A program made the translations under genes and the position numbers. A stretch of DNA of 64,000 nt from Bog-159 sp963738345 (GTDB lineage Bacteria; Acidobacteriota; Terriglobia; Bryobacterales; Bryobacteraceae): NCBI GenBank assembly GCA_963738345.1, contig CAVTWI010000002.1, positions 558,001 to 622,000 of the forward strand. The letters are read 5' to 3'. Shown piece by piece: positions 43,855-52,719 of this stretch. Below the pieces are notes generated by a model. The model was not told where the DNA came from and did no database searches. It was given only the letters and a program-made list of their open reading frames with translations. Each line of letters starts with the position of its first letter. Within the stretch, counting starts at the first letter, position 1.

Positions 43855-44134
43855 CAACGGCGCTGATGTTATCAAGGTCTGATCGCTTGAAGCGCCAGCG
43901 TCCTCCGCGGCGCGGACCCGTATCGAGCGCGGGGAGCCTCCCGCACTGCAAGAGGGCACGAAGGGTAGATTGTGGCAAACCTGTATAAGCGGCTGCTTCG
44001 GGCAGGGACAGCCACTGGGCGGGATGATAGACCGGCGCCTGGAAAACTGAACCAGTTCCTGTCTGTGTCGGGGCTGGAAACTGAACCGCGCGCGCTTCGC
44101 GGAGAGCGGGCTTTCCGCGGCGACTCGCTTTCAC
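43829..44134 (-). CDS. Excisionase-type helix-turn-helix DNA-binding protein
   Basis: 101 residues from GTG 44134. A disordered N-terminus (FPAPTQTGTGSVFQAP) is followed by a MerR/excisionase-like HTH: WLSLPEAAAYTGLPQSTLRALLQCGRLP, then GGRWRFKRSDLDN. No integrase or other mobile gene is near, so it may be an ordinary regulator. It is antisense to the ADOP 3' end over 26 bases and divergent from the UPF0182 gene. Confidence 0.7.
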   Translation of the reverse strand: MKASRRGKPALREARAVQFPAPTQTGTGSVFQAPVYHPAQWLSLPEAAAYTGLPQSTLRALLQCGRLPALDTGPRRGGRWRFKRSDLDNISAVVTRAAAQG

Positions 44135-44206
44135 TCATCTATAGGGGCCTCTCTCTACTAGTGTCACAAAGAGCCGTAACGTTTCACCGGGTGTTACACT
44201 CCGGGC

Positions 44207-46942
44207 ATGCCCAAGTATATCGACCGTGGCGCCTCGAAATCGGGTGGCCGCGGCGCGCGTATCACAATCATTGTCCTGGCAATTGCGATTTTGTTGGGAG
44301 CGCGCTCGCTGGCTTCGTTCTCGATCGAGTATCAATGGTGGAAGGAATTAGGCCAGTTGGATACGTGGCTGAACATGCTGGCCTACGGCTTCGTGCCGAT
44401 GCTGGCGGCCACCCTTATCGCGTTCGGTGTCTTGTGGGTGGCGCACGCGCGGGCGCTGAAATTTGCAGGCACCGGGCTGTCGGGCCATCCTCTCTATACC
44501 TGGCTTTCGAGCGCCGGATTGCTGTTTCTCGGCTATCTGATCGCCGCAGGCTCCATTGAAAGCTGGACCGTGGTGCGCTACCTGGGGGCGCGCGGGATTC
44601 CCGCGGAAGCCAATGCTTGGCACGATTCCGTCTTCGGGTTGCCACTCAAGTTCTATCTGTTCGATCTGCCGTTCTATTCCGATTTACGCGGCTACTTACT
44701 GGCGCTAGTGATCGTCAGTGTGCTGGTTTATTGGGTGGCGGCGCGGGGCTGGCAATTACGTTACCGGCTACCGCAGATGGGCGATTTACGCCAAATCGAC
44801 CCATCGCTATTCCGGCTGGAAGGCGGATTGGAGAGCATCTTCCTGCGCGGGGCGCTGGTGATTTTCCTGATCGCCATGGCGCTGCGATTTTTCCTGGCGA
44901 GATATCAAATGGTTTACGACGACCACGGCTTCATGGTGGGAGTGGACTATGTTGACCTGAATTTTGCCCTGCCCCTGCAATGGCTGGCCATCGCCGCATG
45001 CCTGGCGGCAGCCGTGCTGGTATGGTTTCGCCGTTGGATCCTGGCGGCTTCCATGGCAGTTTCGCTGGTAATGTTGTTCGCCGTGCCCCGCCTGGTGGAT
45101 TCGCTCTACGTGCGGCCCAACGAGATTTCCATCCAGCGTCCATTCATCGCGGAGCACATTCACGCCACGCGCTCGGCCTACGGCTTGGAACAGCGCATGC
45201 GCGAAACCGAATTCAAGGTACATACGGACGCGCCCATCGATCCGAATGCCCACAAGAGCATCATCGACAACGTGCGGCTCTGGGATGTTGGCGCGTTTCA
45301 CAACACAATCACGCAGATTCAAGCGCTGCGTCCCTACTATGTTTTCTCGGATACGGATGTAGACCGCTACACCATCGATGGAGCGTACCGGGAAGTGCTG
45401 CTGACGCCGCGCGAGCTGGATATTAACCAGTTGCCGGGCGCCAGCAAGAGCTGGATCAATCCCCATTTTGTCTATACCCACGGCTACGGGGTGGTGCTTG
45501 CGCCGGTCAGCAAACTTACGGCAGACGGCCTGCCCTCTCTGCTGATCGAAAATGCGCCGCCTGAAATCAAAACTCCCAGCCTGAAACTAACGCGGCCGGA
45601 GATCTATTACGGCGAGGTGGTGCAGGAACCTGTGTTCGTGCGCACGGCGCAGCCCGAATTTAACTATCCCTCGGGCGAGGATAATGTGCATTCCCGATAT
45701 GAAGGCACCGGCGGAATTCCCATTTCGTCTGGCATGATGCGCTTGGCGGCGGCGGTGCGGGAGGGGGACATGAATATCCTGTTAAGCAACCCCATCACCA
45801 GCGAGAGCCGCATGATGATCCGCCGGAATATTAAAGAACGCCTCGAAACGCTGGCGGGATTCATCTCCTGGGACCACGATCCCTACTTGGTGATCACCGA
45901 TGAAGGCCGGTTGGTGTGGATGGACGACGGCTACACTTACTCGAATTCGCATCCTTATTCGCGCACAGTAGAAGTGCCGGACCTGGGGGAGGTGAATTAT
46001 CTCCGCAATTCCGTGAAAGCCACTATTGATGCGTATGACGGAAGCACGCGGCTGTATATATTCGCGCCTGACGATCCTATAATTCGCGCCTATCAACGTC
46101 TATTCCCGACGCTGTTTCACGCGGCCGCGGAGATGCCAGCGGATTTGCGCAGGCATGCGCGATATCCGGAAACACTGTTTCGGGTGCAGGCGGAAATCTA
46201 CCGCACTTATCACATGCTCGATCCGCAGGCGTTTTATAACAAGGAAGACATGTGGGACCTGGCGAAATATACCGCAGCACAGGAGGGACAGCCGGAACTG
46301 GTAAGTCCCACATATGTGGTGGCCAGTCTGCCGGAGCAGAACCAGGCGGAATTCATGTTGTCGCTGCCCTTCACGCCGCGCAACAAGGATAACCTGATTG
46401 GGCTGATGCTGGCGCGCTGCGACAATGAGCATTTGGGCGAGATTGTGGTACTGCAATTATCGAAGCAGGAGTTGATCTTCGGGCCCGCCCAGATTGCGGC
46501 GCGGATCAATCAGGAACAGACGATCTCGAAAGACTTAACCCTCTGGAACCAGCAGGGCTCGCACGTGCTGCGGGCGCAGACGCTAGTATTGCCCGTGGAT
46601 AGCACCTTCTTGTATGTCGATTCGATATATATCCAGTCGAGTGCCACCAGCATGCCGCAGTTGAAGAAGATTGTACTGGCGGTGGGAAACCGGTTGATTT
46701 ATACGGATACTTACGAACAAGCCATCGCCCAACTTTCACCCGGCGCTCAGGTGTTGGTGCAGCAAGCGGACGCTCCCGCGGCCAAGCCCGGCGCACCGGT
46801 GGCATCGCCCGTGGCGAGCACTGCGGGCCAGCGCCTGGAACGCGTACGCACGCACTTACGCCGGTATCGCGATTTGGCCGCGCAGGGCAAATGGGCGGAT
46901 GCCGGCAAGGAATTGGAAGCCATTGAAGCCGAGGTCAAATAA
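44207..46942 (+). CDS. UPF0182 family large membrane protein
   Basis: 911 residues. About seven helices fill residues 18-300 (ITIIVLAIAILLGARSLASF, then several more), with FSIEYQWWKELGQLDTWLN between the first two. A large extracytoplasmic domain follows: NEISIQRPFIAEHIHATRSAY, VRLWDVGAFHNTITQIQALR, VDRYTIDG, INPHFVYTHGYGVVLAPVS, RPEIYYGE, and YRTYHMLDPQAFYNKEDMW. The C-terminus is a proline/alanine linker and a helical tail. This is a full-length UPF0182 protein; the function is unknown. A short inverted repeat (GTAAC ... GTTAC) lies just upstream. Confidence 0.93.
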   Translation: MPKYIDRGASKSGGRGARITIIVLAIAILLGARSLASFSIEYQWWKELGQLDTWLNMLAYGFVPMLAATLIAFGVLWVAHARALKFAGTGLSGHPLYTWLSSAGLLFLGYLIAAGSIESWTVVRYLGARGIPAEANAWHDSVFGLPLKFYLFDLPFYSDLRGYLLALVIVSVLVYWVAARGWQLRYRLPQMGDLRQIDPSLFRLEGGLESIFLRGALVIFLIAMALRFFLARYQMVYDDHGFMVGVDYVDLNFALPLQWLAIAACLAAAVLVWFRRWILAASMAVSLVMLFAVPRLVDSLYVRPNEISIQRPFIAEHIHATRSAYGLEQRMRETEFKVHTDAPIDPNAHKSIIDNVRLWDVGAFHNTITQIQALRPYYVFSDTDVDRYTIDGAYREVLLTPRELDINQLPGASKSWINPHFVYTHGYGVVLAPVSKLTADGLPSLLIENAPPEIKTPSLKLTRPEIYYGEVVQEPVFVRTAQPEFNYPSGEDNVHSRYEGTGGIPISSGMMRLAAAVREGDMNILLSNPITSESRMMIRRNIKERLETLAGFISWDHDPYLVITDEGRLVWMDDGYTYSNSHPYSRTVEVPDLGEVNYLRNSVKATIDAYDGSTRLYIFAPDDPIIRAYQRLFPTLFHAAAEMPADLRRHARYPETLFRVQAEIYRTYHMLDPQAFYNKEDMWDLAKYTAAQEGQPELVSPTYVVASLPEQNQAEFMLSLPFTPRNKDNLIGLMLARCDNEHLGEIVVLQLSKQELIFGPAQIAARINQEQTISKDLTLWNQQGSHVLRAQTLVLPVDSTFLYVDSIYIQSSATSMPQLKKIVLAVGNRLIYTDTYEQAIAQLSPGAQVLVQQADAPAAKPGAPVASPVASTAGQRLERVRTHLRRYRDLAAQGKWADAGKELEAIEAEVK

Positions 46943-47163
46943 ACATAAACGGAGCGTTCCGTAATATACTCCGCCCGCTGGCGTGAATAGGCATCCACTT
47001 AGATGCGGAATTAGCCATTTGGGCGGAGGTAAATTGCGTAACGCCAATCGTCATCATATAATGGAGGCTCACTAAACGAAGTAGTACTGGTAGGGTCGGA
47101 ATCGCGGTCGCAGCACCGCGTATTTCGATCTAATTTAAGTTTAATTGATACACCAACAGCTTA

Positions 47164-49083
47164 GTGGTTCTTAGTTGGCACATACCGCAGTATTTTCCGG
47201 CTACCGTGTCGATTGCCGGTGTGACGACCATCGCTGCAACGGGTGGCGTGCTAGTGATGCTAGTAGTAACGGTTTGCGTGGTGTACCGGAACCGCCTTCG
47301 AGCGTCCCTCCTGCAGGACTTATTTGAGTCGCAGCCGTTTGGCTCGGTGGTCACTGATATCGACGACCGGGTTATTCACATCAATACCGAATTCGGAAAT
47401 CTGTTTGGGTATAATGCGCAGGAGGCCGAGGGGCGCACTCTCGCCGAATTAATTGTGCCCGCCGAAGCGCAAAACGAATACCGGAAGTATCGCGAGTTGG
47501 TGGCGCAAGGACGCCGGGTGGACGCCGAGATTACTTGTTGCCGGCGGGACGATCGCCGGTTCCCGGCAGCCATCGCGCTGGTGCCTTTCGCGCTTCCTGG
47601 CGAGAAGGCGTCGGTATATCTGAACTTTCGCGATATCACGGAACGCCGCAGGGCGGAGGACTCCCGGTGGGCGAGCGAAAACCGCTGGCGCGCCGTTTTC
47701 GAGAGTTCCGCCGTGGGGATCTCTGTAACCGATACCCAGGGGCGATTCATTGCCACCAATCGCGCTTACCAGGAGATGGTCGGATACACCGACGAAGAGT
47801 TGCGCTCCATCACTTACATCGAACTGACCAACGAAGAGGATCGTCCGCGAAATGCCGCTTTGTCGGCCAAACACTGGGCCGGTGAACTGGAGCGGTATCA
47901 AATGGAAAAGCGCTATACGCGCAAGGACGGGCGCTTGGTATGGGCGAAGATAACGGTCTCGAAAAGCGGGGGCGCCGGGACGACGCCGCCATTCGGTGTC
48001 TGCGTGGTGGAAGATATCACCGAGCGTAAGGCGGCGGAAGACCGGCTTCGCGAGTACGAGAAGATTGTCGAAGGTTTGCAGGAGATGATCCTGGTGATCG
48101 ATCGCCAGTACGTTTATCAGATCGCCAATCGGGCTTACCTTAAATACCGGGATTTGGAATTGCATCAAGTGGTGGGCCACACCGTCCCCGAACTGGTGGG
48201 CGAGGACTTATTTCGGAAAATAGTCAAGGCCCGGATGGACGAGTGCTTTAAGGGTAAGGTCGTGAGGTACGAAATCAGCGTCTCGTATCCCACGCTGGGC
48301 GCGCGCGAAATACTGGCTACCTACTTCCCCATTGAAGGCGAACGGGGCATCGACCGCATTGCCGTGGTGCTCGAAGACATTACCGATCGCAAGCGGGACG
48401 AACTGGCATTGCAGCACTGGGTTGAGGAGCTACATGCGCTCAACGCCCAATTGCAGAACGTACGCGAAGATGAACGCACGCGCGTGGCGCGGGAACTGCA
48501 CGACCGCTTGGGGCAGGCCCTAACCGCCATTAAGATGGACCTCGCCTCCCTGAAGTCCACCGATGGCCTTGATGCCGTGTCAGGCAAGATCACCTCGATG
48601 ATGGCGTTTGTCGACGAGACGATTCGATCAGTTCGGAGAATATCGACAGAACTGCGGCCCGCGGTTTTGGACGATCTCGGTTTGGCGGCGACGGTGGAAT
48701 GGGCCACGGAAGAGTTTCAGGCCCGTACCGGGATTGAGTGCCGGTTGAGAGTCCCGGAGATGCAATTGGAGGCCGACGGCGAACGTGCCACGGCACTCTT
48801 TCGCATCTTGCAGGAAGCCTTGACCAATGTCGCGCGGCATGCGGGCGCCACCGGCGTACAGGTGGAGTTGCGCGAGGAAGAGGAATATTTGGTGATGGAG
48901 GTGCGCGACAATGGTTGCGGCATAGGCCGGGCACAGATCTCAGCCGTAGGTTCTCTGGGACTGCTGGGAATGCGGGAGCGAGCCGTGCTACTGGGTGGCC
49001 AGTTTAGCATCGAGGGCGTTCCGGGGCGCGGCACGACAGTTCACGTGCGTCTTCCGGCACGCCGGCAGGCGGGGACGCGATGA
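47164..49083 (+). CDS. PAS-domain sensor histidine kinase, NarL-partner type
   Basis: 639 residues from GTG 47164 (GTG 47206 also fits). One helix (ATGGVLVMLVVTVCVVY) anchors it. Three PAS domains follow at roughly 45-155 (SVVTDIDDRVIHINTEFG), 165-290 (GISVTDTQGRFIATNRAYQE) and 300-415 (LVIDRQYVYQIANRAY). The HisKA_3 phospho-acceptor is in RVARELHDRLGQALTAI, and the ATPase domain has ALTNVARHAGA and VRDNGCGIG. The signal is unknown. Its stop overlaps the response regulator (ATGA), which is its partner. The 220 bases upstream show no recognised gene. Confidence 0.94.
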   Translation: MVLSWHIPQYFPATVSIAGVTTIAATGGVLVMLVVTVCVVYRNRLRASLLQDLFESQPFGSVVTDIDDRVIHINTEFGNLFGYNAQEAEGRTLAELIVPAEAQNEYRKYRELVAQGRRVDAEITCCRRDDRRFPAAIALVPFALPGEKASVYLNFRDITERRRAEDSRWASENRWRAVFESSAVGISVTDTQGRFIATNRAYQEMVGYTDEELRSITYIELTNEEDRPRNAALSAKHWAGELERYQMEKRYTRKDGRLVWAKITVSKSGGAGTTPPFGVCVVEDITERKAAEDRLREYEKIVEGLQEMILVIDRQYVYQIANRAYLKYRDLELHQVVGHTVPELVGEDLFRKIVKARMDECFKGKVVRYEISVSYPTLGAREILATYFPIEGERGIDRIAVVLEDITDRKRDELALQHWVEELHALNAQLQNVREDERTRVARELHDRLGQALTAIKMDLASLKSTDGLDAVSGKITSMMAFVDETIRSVRRISTELRPAVLDDLGLAATVEWATEEFQARTGIECRLRVPEMQLEADGERATALFRILQEALTNVARHAGATGVQVELREEEEYLVMEVRDNGCGIGRAQISAVGSLGLLGMRERAVLLGGQFSIEGVPGRGTTVHVRLPARRQAGTR

Positions 49084-49712
49084 TCCGTGTTCTCATCGGC
49101 GACGACCATCCCATAGTTCGCCGCGGTTTGCGCGACATCCTGGTGCGCGAGTTAGATGGTGCGGTCTGCGGCGAAGCCAAGGACGCGGGTGCCATTCTTA
49201 CTAGCGTACAGAGCGGGGGGTGGGATCTGCTGATTTTGGACATCACCATGCCCGGGCGCAGCGGTCTGGATGTTCTGCATGACATTAAGGCGGCCCGTCC
49301 TAAGCTTCCAATATTGGTTTTGAGCATGCATTCCGAAGATCAGTACGCGAAGCGGGCGCTCAAGGCCGGGGCCTCCGGCTACATGAATAAGGAAAGTGCA
49401 CCCGAAGAGTTAATTAAGGCCGCCCGGAGATTGTTAGCCGGCGGGCGATATGTCAGCGCGGCGCTGGCGGAAAAGTTGGCATGCGATTTGACCGGGGATG
49501 ATGGCCGGCCGGTGCACGAGCTATTATCCGATCGGGAGTTTGAAGTGTTGCGCATGATCGCGGCGGGTAAAACGGTGGGGCAAATCGCTGAGGGTCTGCG
49601 CTTAGGAATTACTACCGTCAGCACCTACCGTACCCGTATTCTCGAAAAGATGAAGATGACCACGAATGCTGAGTTAATCCATTACGCAATCGACAACCAC
49701 CTCCTCGAATAG
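49080..49712 (+). CDS. NarL/FixJ-type response regulator
   Basis: 210 residues. The receiver domain has the acidic pair in LIGDDHPIVRRGL, the phosphorylated Asp in LLILDITMPGRSG, and Lys in GASGYMNKESAPEEL. The C-terminal LuxR-type HTH is LLSDREFEVLRMIAAGKTVG with ISTYRTRI-like STYRTRILEKMKM. It is the partner of the overlapping histidine kinase. The target genes are unknown. Confidence 0.95.
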   Translation: MIRVLIGDDHPIVRRGLRDILVRELDGAVCGEAKDAGAILTSVQSGGWDLLILDITMPGRSGLDVLHDIKAARPKLPILVLSMHSEDQYAKRALKAGASGYMNKESAPEELIKAARRLLAGGRYVSAALAEKLACDLTGDDGRPVHELLSDREFEVLRMIAAGKTVGQIAEGLRLGITTVSTYRTRILEKMKMTTNAELIHYAIDNHLLE

Positions 49713-49865
49713 GCATGCTGTTCGATGCATCTGTGTAGTACAAACTACTACAGCTAAATCATTAATCAAACTACAAGGAAAACTGGCCTGTCACTCTTGC
49801 GCTCTGGTGGCGAAATGTCAGAATAGTTACACTATCACCACTTAGGTGGCCAAAAGGGGAAGCGT

Positions 49866-50105
49866 ATGAGATGGCAAGAGCGCGCGGCCGCAACACCTGG
49901 AGAAGCTGCATGCCGTTTTGAAATTGAAGCCGAGATGCTTCGTCTGCGCAAGTCGAAGATGCTCCTGTTATTGACCGCGGAACGGCATGGTATTGCCATT
50001 CCACGAGCGTGCTGCCACCATCTGGGAATGAATCCATGTGTCTCATGCGCGTCGCACTGGTTGGTAGCGCAAGTGCATCGTGCGGAGCGCGGTCACAACA
50101 GCTAG
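49866..50105 (+). CDS. Small hypothetical protein with Cys/His-rich C-terminus
   Basis: 79 residues from ATG 49866, with AAGGGGAAG nine bases ahead. The first half is a charged helix (FEIEAEMLRLRKSKMLLLLTA); the second has CCHHLGMNPCVSCASHW, a possible metal site. It ends 4 bases before the convergent ku stop. I recognise no family. Coding is supported by ribosome site and composition only; the rest of 49713-50108 shows nothing else. Confidence 0.4.
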   Translation: MRWQERAAATPGEAACRFEIEAEMLRLRKSKMLLLLTAERHGIAIPRACCHHLGMNPCVSCASHWLVAQVHRAERGHNS

Positions 50106-50108
50106 GCA

Positions 50109-50930
50109 CTATGCGGCTTTGCCGCGCCCCGCAGCCTTTTTGCGGGGTTTGGTTATAACGGCCGAACTCGGGTGAGCGGCCAGACTACGCTTGAGGGCTT
50201 CCATTAAATCCACCACGGGAGCCTTACGGGGCTGGGACACGGTAGTAATCTTCCGGCCCTTCTTCTTCTCTTCGATCAGGCGTTCGACATTCTCGCGATA
50301 GGTATCATGAAACTGCGCAGCCCTAAATGGGGCGCTCAGTTGGCCGATCAGGGCCTTGGCCATTTCCAGTTCCTTGGATGAGAACTTTGCCGTGGGCGCG
50401 CTACCCTTGTTGGACTTGTGCAGTTCGTCCGAATAATAGAGTGTGTGCAACACCAGTCCGTTTTCGGCGGGACGGATCAATACCACATGCTCGCGGTTAT
50501 GCATAGTGACCTTGGCGATCGCATCGCGCTTGGCGGCCTCAAGCGCGGCTAGGAACAATGCGTAGGGCTTGCCGTTCTGCTCTTCCGGCGCGACATAGTA
50601 AGAGCTTTCGAAAAATAGCGGATCGACTTCGTCACTACCCACAAATTGCAAGATCTCCATGGTGGTGGCGGTGGGCGGAGCGATTTTCTTGAGCTCTTCA
50701 TCGTCTACCACAACATACTGTCCTTTGGATGTTTCGTACCCTTTCACCATCTCCGAGCGCTCGATGGGTTTGTTCTCCGCCGCGCAGTACCAAACCTCTT
50801 TCACGCGGGACTCGTCCTTCTTGTGCAGCATGTGAAAGTGCACCGCCTCGGCCCGCGCGGCGGCGTGAAGCCGCACCGGGAACGAGACTAGTCCAAAACT
50901 GATGAAGCCCTTCCATACGGTTGCCGGCAT
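50109..50930 (-). CDS. ku: Non-homologous end joining protein Ku
   Basis: 273 residues. The bacterial Ku core is shown by ATVWKGFISFGLVSFPVRL, FHMLHKKDESRVKEVWYC, EMVKGYETSKGQYVVVDDEEL, FFESSYYVAPEEQNGKPYALF and HTLYYSDEL. The C-terminus is a lysine-rich tail that contacts DNA. Ku binds double-strand ends and recruits LigD; no ligD is in the window. It lies 4 bases after a small gene of unknown function in the same direction. Confidence 0.96.
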   Translation of the reverse strand: MPATVWKGFISFGLVSFPVRLHAAARAEAVHFHMLHKKDESRVKEVWYCAAENKPIERSEMVKGYETSKGQYVVVDDEELKKIAPPTATTMEILQFVGSDEVDPLFFESSYYVAPEEQNGKPYALFLAALEAAKRDAIAKVTMHNREHVVLIRPAENGLVLHTLYYSDELHKSNKGSAPTAKFSSKELEMAKALIGQLSAPFRAAQFHDTYRENVERLIEEKKKGRKITTVSQPRKAPVVDLMEALKRSLAAHPSSAVITKPRKKAAGRGKAA

Positions 50931-50934
50931 GTGG

Positions 50935-51186
50935 TTATCTCTCCTGTCCGCGCAAGAATTCCTCTACCCGCTCACGCAGTTGCCGGTCCTCAATCTGTGG
51001 CAACAGCGCGTTGGCGAGATCGAGCGTCTGGCCATATTCGCGCGGCATGGAGCCCAGCCTATAAAAGCGTAGTGCCTCTAAATGTTCGCGCATAAGATCG
51101 TTGGGCGTGCCGGGTTCGCCGGTAAGATCGCGTACCAATTCCTCGACTCTGCCGATATCGAACTTCGCGAAACTATGTGGAGCCAT
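50935..51186 (-). CDS. Small protein upstream of ku, function unknown
   Basis: 83 residues from ATG 51186; the frame is open to 51252. It is fully helical: FDIGRVEELVRDLTGEPGTP, DLMREHLEALRFYRLGSMPR, ALLPQIEDRQLRERVEEFL. The 4-base spacing to ku suggests translational linkage. I recognise no family; a DNA-repair accessory role would be pure inference from position. The start is uncertain because no ribosome site is visible. Confidence 0.65.
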   Translation of the reverse strand: MAPHSFAKFDIGRVEELVRDLTGEPGTPNDLMREHLEALRFYRLGSMPREYGQTLDLANALLPQIEDRQLRERVEEFLRGQER

Positions 51187-51244
51187 AACCCGGTGTGTAG
51201 CACGCAGGCTGCCAGCCTGTAGAATAAGCTTCGGACGATTGCTC

Positions 51245-52714
51245 ATGCTCAAGACACTTTTGCCTCTTTCACTGCTGTGTGTGCTGGCCGCCGGCGCGCA
51301 GCCCTACCAGCCCAATTGGGAATCGCTGGACAAGCGGCCGACTCCGCCGTGGTTCTCCGATTCGAAGTTCGGCATCTTCATTCATTGGGGCGTATATTCG
51401 GTGCCCTCGTATGCGCCGGTGTTGCCCGGCAAACTGGCTTACGCCGAGTGGTACTGGCACGCCATCACCGAGGGCCGCAAGCCGGGCGCGGGAGCGGTGG
51501 ACGCCGGCTCTTGGGATTATCACAAGCGCATGTTTGGCGCGGAATACGACTACCAGAACTTCGCGCCGCGCTTTCGCGCCGAGTTGTTCGATCCGGGCCA
51601 TTGGGCGGACGTATTCACACGCTCAGGCGCAAAGTATGTCGTCCTTACCTCCAAGCACCATGAAGGTTTTGCGCTGTGGCCCAGCCAGGAAGCGTCGCGC
51701 ACGTGGGGCCGCCCCTGGAACGCCGTCGAAATGGGCCCGCACCGCGATTTGCTCGGCGATCTTTCCGCGGCCGTGCGCGCCAAGGGCCTGCGTATGGGAA
51801 TTTACTATTCGCTTTACGAATGGTATAACCCGCTGTACCTGAGCGACCCGAAGCGCTATGTTGCCGAACACATGATGCCGCAGTTTAAAGACGTAGTCAC
51901 GCGCTACCAGCCGTCCATCATCTTTAGCGATGGCGAATGGGAGATGCCGTCGGATGCGTGGCGGAGTCCGGAACTGCTGGCTTGGCTGTTCAACGAATCG
52001 CCCAACAAGAACGAGGTAGTGGTGAACGATCGTTGGGGCAAGGAGACGCGCCACAAGCATGGCGGCTACTGGACCACCGAATACACGCCGGGCATGAGCG
52101 GGATGGACCATCCGTGGGAAGAGAGCCGCGGTATGGGTTTTTCCTATGGTTATAACCGCGCGGAACTTCTGGAACACTATCATACCGGGCGCGAGCTCGT
52201 GATTCTGCTGACGGATATTGTGAGCCGCGGCGGCAACCTGCTGTTGGATATCGGGCCTGCCGCGGACGGGACGATTCCGGTGATCATGGAGGAACGGCTG
52301 ACCCAAATCGGATCGTGGCTGAAGGTTAACGGCGAGGCGATTTATGGCACGCGGCCTTGGAAGACGTCGCGCCAGTGTAGCGCGGGCGAAGTACCCAAAG
52401 TCGACTACAACGCGGAGTTCAATTCCAATTACGATGTAGCCAAGTTAGCGGCCAAGCCAGAGGGTGGCAAGGCATCCATCGAAGCTTTCTTCACCAGCAA
52501 GGGCGGGGAGCTATACGCTATTCTGCCGCGCTGGCCGGGCCACAAGTTTACCGTTAAAGACTATCCGGGTGGCAGTCCGAAATCCGTGACGCTGTTAGGG
52601 GCCGCTCCTCCGTTACACTTCAAAGCTGCGGCCGGTGCCGTGACTGTTGAGTTGCCCGACCTGCCTGAGGATTTGCTGGCGCAGCCGGCGTGGGTTTTGA
52701 AACTGAGCCACTGA
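51245..52714 (+). CDS. Alpha-L-fucosidase, glycoside hydrolase family 29, secreted
   Basis: 489 residues from ATG 51245 with a signal peptide (LKTLLPLSLLCVLAAGAQP). GH29 marks: WFSDSKFGIFIHWGVYSVP, YVVLTSKHHEGFALWPS, LRMGIYYSLYEWYNP, and the nucleophile Asp in SIIFSDGEW, then GGNLLLDIGPAADG. A small beta domain ends the protein. It removes terminal L-fucose from glycans. Together with the GH5 hydrolase and PQQ enzyme it fits a polymer-degrading soil lifestyle. Confidence 0.94.
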   Translation: MLKTLLPLSLLCVLAAGAQPYQPNWESLDKRPTPPWFSDSKFGIFIHWGVYSVPSYAPVLPGKLAYAEWYWHAITEGRKPGAGAVDAGSWDYHKRMFGAEYDYQNFAPRFRAELFDPGHWADVFTRSGAKYVVLTSKHHEGFALWPSQEASRTWGRPWNAVEMGPHRDLLGDLSAAVRAKGLRMGIYYSLYEWYNPLYLSDPKRYVAEHMMPQFKDVVTRYQPSIIFSDGEWEMPSDAWRSPELLAWLFNESPNKNEVVVNDRWGKETRHKHGGYWTTEYTPGMSGMDHPWEESRGMGFSYGYNRAELLEHYHTGRELVILLTDIVSRGGNLLLDIGPAADGTIPVIMEERLTQIGSWLKVNGEAIYGTRPWKTSRQCSAGEVPKVDYNAEFNSNYDVAKLAAKPEGGKASIEAFFTSKGGELYAILPRWPGHKFTVKDYPGGSPKSVTLLGAAPPLHFKAAAGAVTVELPDLPEDLLAQPAWVLKLSH

Positions 52715-52719
52715 AGCCG

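Noticed and set aside
43829..44134. Mobile element signalled by an excisionase-like HTH
   Set aside because: No integrase, transposase or terminal repeats nearby; the HTH fold is common in ordinary regulators.
43900..44206. 88-residue alternative minus-strand frame starting at 44138
   Set aside because: It overlaps the HTH gene in another frame and has no protein-like pattern.
49771..50109. 112-residue minus-strand frame opposite the small Cys/His gene
   Set aside because: No ribosome site, arginine/serine-rich reading and overlap with ku's end point to an antisense shadow.
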